Positions 27,005 to 34,725 of a stretch of DNA of 37,674 nucleotides are shown in pieces. Below the pieces are notes generated by a model, which was not told the DNA's origin, did no database searches, and saw only the letters and a list, made by a program, of their open reading frames with translations. Origin of the DNA: Minisyncoccota bacterium. GTDB lineage: Bacteria; Patescibacteriota; Minisyncoccia; Phycocordibacterales; PALSA-1337. The DNA lies in assembly GCA_018060945.1 (NCBI GenBank), contig JAGOVB010000005.1, positions 1 to 37,674 on the forward strand, written 5' to 3'. Each line of letters starts with the position of its first letter. The first letter of the stretch is position 1. Both the position numbers and the translations under genes were made by a program.

Positions 27005-27805
27005 TCTTTCACAAAAATATCAGCGACAGTCGTCGTCGCCTTTATTGCCTTCAAACTCTTGATGGTGCCGTCAAATGATCGCGTTTGGAATGTTGACCAA
27101 GAAGTACTACCCTATGCAACAATCAATCAAAACTTGGTCTTAGTCTACAATATCCGTGATTTTACCTATGCTTCTACTACCAGTTTTACTCCACGCTACT
27201 ATGACAAGACTTTTGATGTGAACAAAATCACTCGAGCTTGGTATGTTGTCGAGCCTTTTTCTGGTATCCCTGGTTCAGCACACACGTTCCTCAGTTTTGA
27301 ATTTGAAAAAGATGTCTTTGTTTCTATATCCGTAGAAATTAGAAAAGAAAAAGGAGAAAGTTTTCATCCAGTCAAAGGACTTTTTGATCAATACGAATTG
27401 ATGTATGTGATCGGTGATGAAAAAGATTTGATCAAGCTGCGTGCCAACTACCGAAAAGACAAAGTATTTTTGTATCCAATAAAAGCAGAGGTTGAAGACG
27501 TTCGTGCACTATTTCTTGATATGATCGAGCGAACAAACAAACTCAAGGACCAACCAGAGTTTTACAATACACTCACAAACACGTGCACTACCAATATAGT
27601 GAGTCATGTGAACAAGCTCCGTAACGAAGACATATTCCTCCTCAATCCAAAGATCCTTTTCCCTGAATACTCTGACGCGCTCGCCTTCAAGCTAGGCCTC
27701 ATCGATACCGATCTTTCATTTGAACAGGCCCGCCGAAAATATCTCATCAATGAAAAAGCGTTGAAATATGCAGACTCACCAGATTTCTCAAGAAAGATAA
27801 GATAG
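27002..27805 (+). CDS. DUF4105 (Lnb N-terminal-like) protein with N-terminal anchor
   Basis: 267 aa. Hydrophobic N-terminus (about 5-22) as signal or anchor. The body contains the DUF4105 pattern: VEPFSGIPGSAHTFLSFEF, SISVEIRKEKGESF, DLIKLRANYRKDKVFLYP and FYNTLTNTCTTNI with a conserved Cys, as in a Cys-His type hydrolase-like fold. The extracytoplasmic role is unknown. Confidence 0.85.
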   Translation: MSFTKISATVVVAFIAFKLLMVPSNDRVWNVDQEVLPYATINQNLVLVYNIRDFTYASTTSFTPRYYDKTFDVNKITRAWYVVEPFSGIPGSAHTFLSFEFEKDVFVSISVEIRKEKGESFHPVKGLFDQYELMYVIGDEKDLIKLRANYRKDKVFLYPIKAEVEDVRALFLDMIERTNKLKDQPEFYNTLTNTCTTNIVSHVNKLRNEDIFLLNPKILFPEYSDALAFKLGLIDTDLSFEQARRKYLINEKALKYADSPDFSRKIR

Positions 27806-27857
27806 CTAAAGTAGCGTATACTTGGTATAGGAAGTCATTACTAACTAATACCCGCAC

Positions 27858-28202
27858 ATGAAAAAGAAAAACAATACCGCAAAAACTATCGTAGCCCTCA
27901 GTGCCGGTGCAGTTGCTATCGCCGCAAGCTCATATTACTTCTTTGGCCCAGCTGGCAAGGTCCACCAGAAAAAAGCACTTGGTTGGATGATAAAGATGAA
28001 GGGTGAGATCATCGAAAAGATTCAAGATGGAGGAGAGATAACAGAAAAAGCATACCACGCCATAGTTGACTCAGTACTTGCCTCATATGTTGCAAGCGGC
28101 AAAGTAGCGACCCCAGAGCTACAGGCATTTGCTAAAACAATAAAAGGACACTGGAAGAGCATCCTCAAGTCACTTCCAAAGAAAAAGATTGCAAAAAAAT
28201 AA
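27858..28202 (+). CDS. Small membrane-anchored hypothetical protein
   Basis: 114 aa. A Lys-rich start, one transmembrane helix (about 10-28, ending SSYYFFG) and a helical basic domain with GWMIKMKGEIIEKIQDGGEI and a Lys-rich C-terminus (LPKKKIAKK). I do not recognise the family, though similar small basic proteins occur in CPR genomes. TAATAC lies 6 nt before the ATG as a candidate -10. Confidence 0.65.
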   Translation: MKKKNNTAKTIVALSAGAVAIAASSYYFFGPAGKVHQKKALGWMIKMKGEIIEKIQDGGEITEKAYHAIVDSVLASYVASGKVATPELQAFAKTIKGHWKSILKSLPKKKIAKK

Positions 28203-28206
28203 ATAG

Positions 28207-28215
28207 TGCTATACT
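28207..28215 (+). promoter_or_regulatory. Extended -10 (TGCTATACT) of the 28222 gene
   Basis: TGCTATACT is 6 nt from the ATG. TTGCAA (28189-28194) is a possible -35 at a short 15-bp spacing inside the end of the upstream gene. The transcript would be leaderless. Confidence 0.6.
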
Positions 28216-28221
28216 GAGGGT

Positions 28222-28449
28222 ATGAATAATCGCTATATTGCTATACTCGTTATTATCCTTGCCATCATCGCTTGTGTCTTTTTCTTTTCTTATAAAAAAG
28301 ATGCTCCGATCGTTACCCCTGCGCCAGTAGACACAACACCTACTTCTACCCCAGTAGTAACCACCCCAGTCGCCACAACCACAGCAACGACAACCGCCAC
28401 AACCACAAAGCCAGTAGTAAGACCCACATCGACTCCACTCCTACAGTAA
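28222..28449 (+). CDS. Small membrane protein with Thr/Pro-rich tail
   Basis: 75 aa. One transmembrane helix (about residues 5-23), then a Thr/Pro/Val-rich low-complexity stretch (TTTATTTATTTKPVV), suggesting an extended surface stalk or a truncated surface protein. No domain is visible. Confidence 0.6.
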   Translation: MNNRYIAILVIILAIIACVFFFSYKKDAPIVTPAPVDTTPTSTPVVTTPVATTTATTTATTTKPVVRPTSTPLLQ

Positions 28450-28485
28450 TCACTTACACATTTCATTGCTGATCTCGCAAAGTAA

Positions 28486-29271
28486 CTACTTCAATGTCTG
28501 CTTTAAAAATATGAGTGTCTTCTCCCACGCATCTTTTGTTTGCTCGGGTGCATAGTTCATACCTGATGGATTTGCAAAGGCATGTCCAACATCGGCATAT
28601 ATATGTATCTCATTGGTGATACCGAGTGTGTTTAGTGATGTCTCAAAATCTTTGACCATTGTTACAGGTATCACCTGATCTTTATCTCCAAAGATTCCAA
28701 GCACCGGCCATCGTATCGGAGCGAGTCGTTCGGTCGTAGTAGCCATACCACCTCCATAGTAGACAACGGTAGCATCGAGCTGTTCTCCAGACATAGCAAG
28801 CTCTAGTGATTGCCGTCCACCAAAACACCAGCCCAAGCTAGCCATCTTTTGTGCACCTTTTGAACGTAGATACGTGGTCGCCGCTTTCATATTTTCTACT
28901 CCTGTCTTTTGTACAAATTTTGAAGTAAGCACTTTAGCACCATCCTGATCCTCTGCCACGCCACCCAATAGATCTACTGCGAGTACCATATATCCTTCTT
29001 TCGCAAGCTGTTCTGCAGCCTGTTTGGTTTCAGGTCGAAGTCCTCTATTTTCATGGATCATCACCACGCCTGGATATACCGCTTCAGTTGCAGGTCGTAC
29101 AAAATATCCTTTTGCTCCAGAGAAATATTCTACATTTTCTTCGATGATTACAGGAGTGTTGTTTTTGGTTGCTAAGGCATCGACGTTTTTAATGGTTGTG
29201 TCTTTTTTTATAAAAAAGAAGCCAATAGCGACGATAACAATTGTGATGAGTGCTAAATATTTTTTTTGCAT
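28486..29271 (-). CDS. Membrane-anchored dienelactone hydrolase-like alpha/beta hydrolase
   Basis: 261 aa from ATG 29271; the frame upstream to 29439 has no hydrophobic start and runs through promoter sequences, so I reject it. Anchor helix about residues 5-21. DLH core: GVVMIHENRGLRPETKQAA, nucleophile elbow SLGWCFGG with Cys as in DLH, FGDKDQVIP with the catalytic Asp and DVGHAF with the His. Likely hydrolyses small esters or lactones outside the membrane. TATACT (29285-29280) lies 8 nt before the ATG. Confidence 0.88.
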   Translation of the reverse strand: MQKKYLALITIVIVAIGFFFIKKDTTIKNVDALATKNNTPVIIEENVEYFSGAKGYFVRPATEAVYPGVVMIHENRGLRPETKQAAEQLAKEGYMVLAVDLLGGVAEDQDGAKVLTSKFVQKTGVENMKAATTYLRSKGAQKMASLGWCFGGRQSLELAMSGEQLDATVVYYGGGMATTTERLAPIRWPVLGIFGDKDQVIPVTMVKDFETSLNTLGITNEIHIYADVGHAFANPSGMNYAPEQTKDAWEKTLIFLKQTLK

Positions 29272-29314
29272 ATACAAACAGTATACAACATCTATGACGA
29301 ACAAAGCGCGGTGA

Positions 29315-29465
29315 TATACTGTACACTGTCCAATTATGGTGTCCTGGCATCGTACAAGACTGGAGACTTGGTGAAATAAACTATTGCTGCGAGTCTTAGA
29401 CGACGTTAGAACCTCCTTAATAAGCATTTCTGACCTCAACTGGTTCAGGATTGTGAATACCTGGT
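29315..29465 (+). ncRNA. Possible structured ncRNA locus with anti-SD-like motif
   Basis: A 198-bp gap (29272-29469) between two minus-strand genes holds no convincing ORF. On the plus strand TATACT (29315-29320) could start an RNA near 29327. It contains complementary AAGACT and AGTCTT, TCCTG and CAGGA, a CTGACC/GGTTCAG hairpin (29430-29448), and AACCTCCTTA (29410-29419), the same as the usual 16S 3' tail. No T-run terminator is visible. Alternatively the minus-strand AAGGAGGT is an unused ribosome-binding site. Confidence 0.3.
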
Positions 29466-29469
29466 AAGT

Positions 29470-30210
29470 CTATATGTTGGTAGTCTCAGGAACTTTATTG
29501 ATTTCGCTTGTGTTGAATTGCTTCCCATAGTGTTTAGAAGCCCAGATAAAGATAGGTAGGTTTACCACAAGGTTAAATAAGATGAGGTAAGAAAAGGCCA
29601 TATCATTGAGGCTAGGGTAAATCATTGCTATAGTAGCGAAGGATACTGAAAATATTGGAAAGCAAATAAATGCGGCAGTTTGGTAATTTCTCATCAATTT
29701 GCCTGCAAAGTTGCTTTTTTCAAACCTCTGCATAATTTGCGCATTAGACATTATTTGTCCATTTGCAATCTCGTTAAACATTTGCCCTAAGTGTTGGAGG
29801 CTTAACCTTTTATATATTTCGCCATTTAATTTTGAGACAAGCTTTTTTCTTGCTCCTGGTACCGTTCGTCCTGACCACTCATCATCAGATTTAGCTATTG
29901 AGGGCTTATATCCCAAACCTAAAGTCATCTGGATTAGGGTAATGTCATTAAAATCAATGGACATATCCTTTATTTTTCCAGAAATAAAATTTCTTTCTGA
30001 CGCATCTAGGCTCAGCCACCCTGATTTCCAGCCTTTTTTTGCTCGTAGAAAAGTAAGTCCGTTCTTTTTGGCTAGTCGCTGTAAGCTTAGACTCCTGAAC
30101 CATTCAGGAATCTCGAATAGGAGTGCTATGCCCACATAAACGGCGGTACCCAGGGGAATAACCACACCTAGAAAAATACCGAGTGCTTTAGCATATTCGA
30201 GAGCAGTCAT
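29470..30210 (-). CDS. Hypothetical multi-pass membrane protein
   Basis: 246 aa. One N-terminal helix (about 8-32), a large basic cytoplasmic part (33-175, including RKKLVSKLNGEIYKRLS), and two C-terminal helices (about 180-230). No family recognised. It begins 5 bp after the upstream small membrane protein stop, so the two form a unit and may act together. Confidence 0.65.
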   Translation of the reverse strand: MTALEYAKALGIFLGVVIPLGTAVYVGIALLFEIPEWFRSLSLQRLAKKNGLTFLRAKKGWKSGWLSLDASERNFISGKIKDMSIDFNDITLIQMTLGLGYKPSIAKSDDEWSGRTVPGARKKLVSKLNGEIYKRLSLQHLGQMFNEIANGQIMSNAQIMQRFEKSNFAGKLMRNYQTAAFICFPIFSVSFATIAMIYPSLNDMAFSYLILFNLVVNLPIFIWASKHYGKQFNTSEINKVPETTNI

Positions 30211-30215
30211 AGCTA

Positions 30216-30515
30216 TTAAGCCTCTGTGCTACCAAAGTAAATAAAACCAGCGACAAATATCAATATCCAGATGAAGAATGCCAAAAGAGAAATTTGGTTT
30301 GCCTTTTTTGCCTTATTTGGAAGAATATTTTTCCATCCATAATACAATATCGCTCCACATAGAATGGGATTGAGGAGTGATAGAACCCATACCATGCCTT
30401 TCTCACTTCTGATGAGACCTTCTTGCGATGTCTGACCTTTCTGTACCTTTCCTCGTCGGTTAATCATCAAAGCGATACTACAAACCAAAGCTATCAACCA
30501 AATAATTTTGAACAT
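30216..30515 (-). CDS. Small three-helix membrane protein
   Basis: 99 aa, helices at about 3-18, 43-60 and 76-96, with a basic loop (RRGKVQKGQTSQEG) between the first two. No family recognised. Upstream TATAAT elements lie within the 70 bp between this gene and the tRNA. Confidence 0.62.
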   Translation of the reverse strand: MFKIIWLIALVCSIALMINRRGKVQKGQTSQEGLIRSEKGMVWVLSLLNPILCGAILYYGWKNILPNKAKKANQISLLAFFIWILIFVAGFIYFGSTEA

Positions 30516-30586
30516 AAAATTTTAATATAATAAACTTAGAAACATTATACAACACAACTTATATTCAACCTAAGCAACTTATTTTG

Positions 30587-30657
30587 CTGCGGGACTTGGA
30601 ATCGAACCAAAATTTTCGCTTTCAGAGAGCGACGTCCTACCTTTAGACGATCCCGCA
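30587..30657 (-). tRNA. trnQ: tRNA-Gln (anticodon CUG)
   Basis: 71 nt cloverleaf without encoded CCA. Acceptor TGCGGGA pairs with TCCCGCA, with discriminator G. D arm GTCT/GGAC, anticodon stem TCGCT/AGCGA with loop CTCTGAA giving CTG, a 4-nt variable loop, and TTTGG/CCAAG with TTCGATT in the T arm. The weak U1-A72 pair is a known glutamine identity feature. It reads the CAG codon. Confidence 0.93.
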
Positions 30658-30676
30658 ATATACGCACAGTTCATAT

Positions 30677-30705
30677 AAAATACCTTAAAAACGGTATATA
30701 TTCAA
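30677..30705 (-). promoter_or_regulatory. Promoter of tRNA-Gln
   Basis: Minus-strand TTGAAT (30705-30700) and TATTTT (30682-30677) are 17 bp apart; the tRNA 5' end is about 20 nt downstream. It lies back to back with the cassette 2 promoter. Confidence 0.6.
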
Positions 30706-30710
30706 GGAAC

Positions 30711-30740
30711 TTGTATTCGTGGTCTTTATTATGCTATAAA
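30711..30740 (+). promoter_or_regulatory. Promoter of cassette 2
   Basis: TTGTAT (30711-30716) and TATAAA (30735-30740) are 18 bp apart with an extended TGC before the -10. The leader is about 27 nt. Confidence 0.72.
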
Positions 30741-30773
30741 GTGCCTAGTAGCAACGCAAACACAAGGAACACA

Positions 30774-31352
30774 ATGAACCTGCCAGATAGACTGGATTTG
30801 ATCAAACGACTATTCGATGAAGTCATCCTCGACGAAGAATTCGCTGAGGTGCTCAGGACAGAGCCCTTGAGAGAATGGAAAATACCCCAAGGATCCCATG
30901 TCTTCTTGAATAAGTTGACCGCCACCTGTCGCGACAACGGTTATCGCGTGCCCGACATCAGCTCTTACATGAGTGGTCAGCACCTTTTCCTCCTTATTGC
31001 AGGAATCATGCACAATGTTGACCCGCTCAATTACGGCCCGCGGCCGGCAAAGCCAAGCGGGCTGCTTTCACCCCAGCAGTTACTCGATGAAATCGAGACG
31101 CTGTGGAATCAAGGAAAGTTGCTTTTGGGCTATGACATCAGAGAGAAGACAGTCAAGACTTTCCCTCTCACTGATGAGGCAAGGCCTCTCGTCCGACAAG
31201 CAGTACAGTTCTGCCTAGACCACGGTATCGCACCGTCTAGCAGTGTGAGTGGCGAAGACGGCATCTGCGATGCGAATATCACTAGTCTCTCAGCAGCAAC
31301 CTACGCTGACCTCATCGAGAAGATAGGCCTAGCAATCGAAAGAGCCGACTGA
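30774..31352 (+). CDS. Unrecognised cytoplasmic protein, GC-richer one-gene cassette
   Basis: 192 aa. ATG 30774 is chosen because AAGGA lies 5 nt before it and the promoter directly upstream; the longer frame from 30711 would start in the promoter. No signal peptide or membrane helix. Largely helical and acidic at the start (DLIKRLFDEVILDEEFAEVL). I recognise no family. Codon choice (many CTC, GCC, CGC) and GC are above those of the neighbours. Its own promoter, Shine-Dalgarno and terminator make it self-contained, like cassette 1. Confidence 0.75.
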   Translation: MNLPDRLDLIKRLFDEVILDEEFAEVLRTEPLREWKIPQGSHVFLNKLTATCRDNGYRVPDISSYMSGQHLFLLIAGIMHNVDPLNYGPRPAKPSGLLSPQQLLDEIETLWNQGKLLLGYDIREKTVKTFPLTDEARPLVRQAVQFCLDHGIAPSSSVSGEDGICDANITSLSAATYADLIEKIGLAIERAD

Positions 31353-31376
31353 TCTACGTGATCAACCTGCCACCAA

Positions 31377-31400
31377 CTCCGCCCGACAAGGCGGGGTTTT
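31377..31400 (+). terminator. Rho-independent terminator of cassette 2
   Basis: CTCCGCC and GGCGGGG pair around a 6-nt loop and TTTTGTTATTT follows. It ends just before the stop codon of the convergent pyrG (31402). Confidence 0.9.
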
Positions 31401-31401
31401 G

Positions 31402-33039
31402 TTATTTCTTTGCTGCTTTTATAAACTCAGTAAATAGTGGGTGCGGTCGTAGTGGTCGAGCGAGGAATTCTGGATGGAACTGTGTACCCAAAAAGAATGG
31501 GTGTACCGATCGTGGGAGCTCAGCAATCTCCATTAGATGTCCGTTTGGAGATTTTCCAGAAAAGACAAGTCCTGCTTTTTCAATATTTTCTATATACTCA
31601 GGATTCACTTCATAGCGATGTCGGTGTCGCTCGAGGATAGTGTCAGTGCCATATGCCGCATGCGCAATAGTCCCACGCTTAAGGATAGCTTCATACTGAC
31701 CGAGACGCATACTTGCACCATACTGTCCTTCGGAAAGTTTCTTCTTTTGATCAGGCATAATGTCGATCACCACTTCTTTTGCTTTTGGATTTATTTCAGC
31801 GGTGTTCGCATCTGTAAGTCCCAAAACATTTCGAGCATACTCTATAGTCATGAGCTGCATGCCATAACAGAGTCCAAAATATGGAATTTTTTTCTCACGC
31901 GCATAACGGATCACATTGAGCTTTCCTTCGATCCCCGTCTCACCAAAGCCACCAGGAACCAAGATACCATCATATTGATTGAGTACTTTATAGTCTGGAT
32001 TTTTAACTTCAAAATCACGAGCGTTTACAGTATGAATAACTGGTTTTAGTTTTTGATTGTATGCAGAATATTTTATCGCCTCTAATACAGAAACATAGGA
32101 ATCTGTGAGAATAAAGTCTCCTGTATTAAAATATTTTCCGACAATAGCAATGTGCACTTCTTTGCTAGAATTTTTTACACTATTAGCAAACTTTTCCCAG
32201 TCTCCCAGGCCTTTGCCGCTTTTCTTTTTTAGCTTGAGACGCTTTGCGAGTATGTCACCCAATTTATCTTTTTCAAAATTGAGCGGCACATCATATACAG
32301 ATTCGATATCAGGAGCTGAGATGACATTTTCTACTGGGATATTACAAGCAATACCGATTTTTTCTTTTCTTTTTTTATCCAAAGGAACTTCGGCACGGGC
32401 GATGATCACATCGGTTGCTACACCATACGATGCGAGCTGATGTACTGCATTTTGAGTTGGTCGAGTTTTCATCTCTCCGATCTTTTGAGGAATCGGGAGA
32501 TAGCTCACCATAACAAACACCACATCATCTGGATGCTTTATCTTGAGTACACGTGCCGCTTCGATAAACATGATATTTTGATAGTCGCCGACTGTACCTC
32601 CGATCTCGATCACTGATATCTCTGATTTATTTAGCTTTGCTGCATGCTCGTAGCGGCGAACAATCTCGTCACGGATGTCAGGAATCGCTTCGACACATTT
32701 CCCTTTGTAGCCCAGCGCGCGCTCTTTGTCGATCACATACTTGTAGACCATCCCCGAGGTCATATAGTCTTCGTGCAATAAATCTCGATTTAGAAATCGT
32801 TCGTAGTTTCCCATATCCTGGTCAGTTTCAAGTCCAGAATTCAAAACAAAAACCTCACCGTGTTCAGTGGGGTTCATTGTTCCAGCGTCGACGTTTAAAT
32901 AAGGGTCGACTTTAGCTAGATTGACGACGTATCCTTTGCCTTGTAAGAGAGTTCCGATAGATGAAGTTGCGATGCCTTTTCCCACTCCTGACATCACTCC
33001 TCCAACTACGAAAATGTATTTATGTCGTTTATCAGCCAT
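31402..33039 (-). CDS. pyrG: CTP synthase
   Basis: 545 aa, full length. Makes CTP from UTP using glutamine. Synthetase domain (1-265): YIFVVGGVMSGVGKGI, KVDPYLNVDAGTMNPTEHGEVF and IEIGGTVGD. Class I glutamine amidotransferase domain (about 295-540): GGFGETGIEGK, catalytic C391 in YFGLCYGMQ, and the His/Glu pair in GTQFHPEF. TAAAAT (33051-33046) lies 6 nt before the ATG. Convergent with cassette 2. Confidence 0.98.
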   Translation of the reverse strand: MADKRHKYIFVVGGVMSGVGKGIATSSIGTLLQGKGYVVNLAKVDPYLNVDAGTMNPTEHGEVFVLNSGLETDQDMGNYERFLNRDLLHEDYMTSGMVYKYVIDKERALGYKGKCVEAIPDIRDEIVRRYEHAAKLNKSEISVIEIGGTVGDYQNIMFIEAARVLKIKHPDDVVFVMVSYLPIPQKIGEMKTRPTQNAVHQLASYGVATDVIIARAEVPLDKKRKEKIGIACNIPVENVISAPDIESVYDVPLNFEKDKLGDILAKRLKLKKKSGKGLGDWEKFANSVKNSSKEVHIAIVGKYFNTGDFILTDSYVSVLEAIKYSAYNQKLKPVIHTVNARDFEVKNPDYKVLNQYDGILVPGGFGETGIEGKLNVIRYAREKKIPYFGLCYGMQLMTIEYARNVLGLTDANTAEINPKAKEVVIDIMPDQKKKLSEGQYGASMRLGQYEAILKRGTIAHAAYGTDTILERHRHRYEVNPEYIENIEKAGLVFSGKSPNGHLMEIAELPRSVHPFFLGTQFHPEFLARPLRPHPLFTEFIKAAKK

Positions 33040-33091
33040 GATGAAATTTTAGTGTATAGCCCTATTGTAGCAAAGTGAGAAACAGCGTCTA

Positions 33092-34021
33092 CTAGACATT
33101 TAGATATCTTCGTACTGCCATATAGCTTGAGACCGCACCGAGTATAATACCAGACCCCATAATGACTGAAAATATTGTTCTGAAGTTACCTACGTAATAA
33201 GAAAAGAGGATGTGTCGGATCTCGCTGATATCTCCTGGATATGCGTGGAGGAAGCGGATATAGAGTGCGTCCATATAGTATGCAAAGAGTCCGAGGATGA
33301 TGATAGCGAGTATAGCTGAGGCAATGCCGTACATGACTCCAGATACCACAAACGGACCACGAACATACATGTTACTTGCACCCACAAGCTTCATCACCGC
33401 GATCTCATCACGAGATGAGAATATGATCACGCGGATCGTGTTGAAGGTGACGATCACCGCCATAACCACGAGGACCATGATGATGACTGAGACAGTCTTT
33501 TCTACAAGCGGGATAATGCGTGAAAGACGATCGATGATGACTTTGTTACGGCTATAGTTTATGTCATCAATAAATGTTTTGTCAGCAAGAGATTTTGTAA
33601 TAGACTCGTACTGAGATGGGTCTTTTGCTTTTATTGTGAGCACTGCTGGCAATGGATTGTCGCCGACTTCCTCAAGACCTTGTAGGATCAGCGTATTGTC
33701 CTGATGTTTTTCTTTAAATCGTTTCAATGATTCTTCGCGAGAGATATACTCGGTAGTAGAAACTTCTGGCATTTTTTCTAGTGTCTTTTTGAGATCCAAT
33801 ATATCTATCTCATTTGCATTGAGGGCAAAGTATACATTTATATCTACCTTTTCTCGAACTACATTTAGAAAGCTTTCGCTCAGTGTACTAAAGAATATCA
33901 AGCCCCCAAACACTAGAAGCGCTATCGAGAGTACAAGGATTGAAGAAAGAGAAAGAAATCCATTTCTCCAAAAATTTACAAAGCCTGATCTGACTACTCG
34001 TCGAATTTTAGTAAAAATCAT
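33092..34021 (-). CDS. ftsX: Cell division protein FtsX
   Basis: 309 aa. Four transmembrane helices (about 20-45, 180-200, 225-255, 275-300) with a large extracytoplasmic loop after the first, the FtsX layout. SRDEIAVMKLVGASNMYVRGPF is the conserved cytoplasmic coupling segment. With FtsE it transmits signals to peptidoglycan hydrolases at the septum. It follows ftsE by 9 bp; TATAAT overlapping the ftsE stop codon may give an extra start. Confidence 0.95.
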   Translation of the reverse strand: MIFTKIRRVVRSGFVNFWRNGFLSLSSILVLSIALLVFGGLIFFSTLSESFLNVVREKVDINVYFALNANEIDILDLKKTLEKMPEVSTTEYISREESLKRFKEKHQDNTLILQGLEEVGDNPLPAVLTIKAKDPSQYESITKSLADKTFIDDINYSRNKVIIDRLSRIIPLVEKTVSVIIMVLVVMAVIVTFNTIRVIIFSSRDEIAVMKLVGASNMYVRGPFVVSGVMYGIASAILAIIILGLFAYYMDALYIRFLHAYPGDISEIRHILFSYYVGNFRTIFSVIMGSGIILGAVSSYMAVRRYLNV

Positions 34022-34029
34022 ATGTATAT

Positions 34030-34035
34030 ATTATA
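34030..34035 (-). promoter_or_regulatory. -10 hexamer overlapping the ftsE stop codon
   Basis: Minus-strand TATAAT contains the ftsE TAA. It is 8 nt from the ftsX ATG. ACGACA at an 18-bp spacing is a possible -35. Confidence 0.5.
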
Positions 34036-34711
34036 GCGCGTACTTTCCCTTTTTGTCGTCTCGCACGAGCCTCCCCTTTTCCATAGTGATAACTCGGCCT
34101 TTTATCTCATCTACTACTCCGCGATTGTGTGTAGTCAGCAAAACGGTAGTACCTAGGTCGTTAATCTTTTTGAGGATTTTGATAATTTCGAAAGTGTTGA
34201 TTGGATCGAGATTTCCTGTCGGCTCATCAGCAATGACAATATCTGGCTGATTGACGATGGCACGAGCGATAGCGATACGCTGTTTCTCTCCTCCAGAGAG
34301 CTCATGAGGAAATGCATATATCTTGTGATGTAGGTCTACAAGCTCGAGTACATATGGCACATCGGAAGCGATCTCTGCATCAGTGCGTCCTGCAGCTTCC
34401 ATAGCAAAGGCAATATTTTCGTATGCAGTTTTGTTTGGTATGAGACGGAAATCCTGGAATATTGTTCCTATACGACGACGGAGCTGGCTCACAGCACTCT
34501 TTCCTAATTTGTGAATATTTGAGGATTCAAAGAAAACGCTTCCTTTTGTAGGTCTGTCTTCGGCAATAAGCATTTTTAAAAGGGTCGATTTTCCAGCTCC
34601 AGAATGCCCCACAATAGTAACAAATTCCTTTGGTTCTACAGTAAATGAGACTGCATCGAGAGCGAGAGTGTCGTCGGGGTAAACTTTCGTTACTTTATCA
34701 AAATAAATCAT
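34031..34711 (-). CDS. ftsE: Cell division ATP-binding protein FtsE
   Basis: 226 aa. ABC ATPase: Walker A GHSGAGKSTLL, Q-loop FQDFRLIPNKTAYEN typical of FtsE, signature LSGGEKQR, Walker B IVIADEPTGNLD, and the switch His in LLTTHNRGVV. Powers FtsX. It follows prfB by 9 bp. Confidence 0.97.
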   Translation of the reverse strand: MIYFDKVTKVYPDDTLALDAVSFTVEPKEFVTIVGHSGAGKSTLLKMLIAEDRPTKGSVFFESSNIHKLGKSAVSQLRRRIGTIFQDFRLIPNKTAYENIAFAMEAAGRTDAEIASDVPYVLELVDLHHKIYAFPHELSGGEKQRIAIARAIVNQPDIVIADEPTGNLDPINTFEIIKILKKINDLGTTVLLTTHNRGVVDEIKGRVITMEKGRLVRDDKKGKYAL

Positions 34712-34719
34712 TACCGATC

Positions 34720-34725
34720 ATTATA
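34720..34725 (-). promoter_or_regulatory. -10 hexamer overlapping the prfB stop codon
   Basis: Minus-strand TATAAT contains the prfB TAA; it is 8 nt from the ftsE ATG. The -35 is weak. Confidence 0.5.

Noticed and set aside
29272-29439. 56-residue N-terminal extension of the dienelactone hydrolase-like protein
   Set aside because: It lacks hydrophobic or domain character, runs across two candidate promoters, and would bury the obvious anchor helix that begins at 29271.
30587-31400. Cassette 2 integrated at the tRNA-Gln by site-specific recombination
   Set aside because: The cassette is at the 5' side of the tRNA, no copy of the tRNA 3' end is visible beyond it, and no integrase is present.
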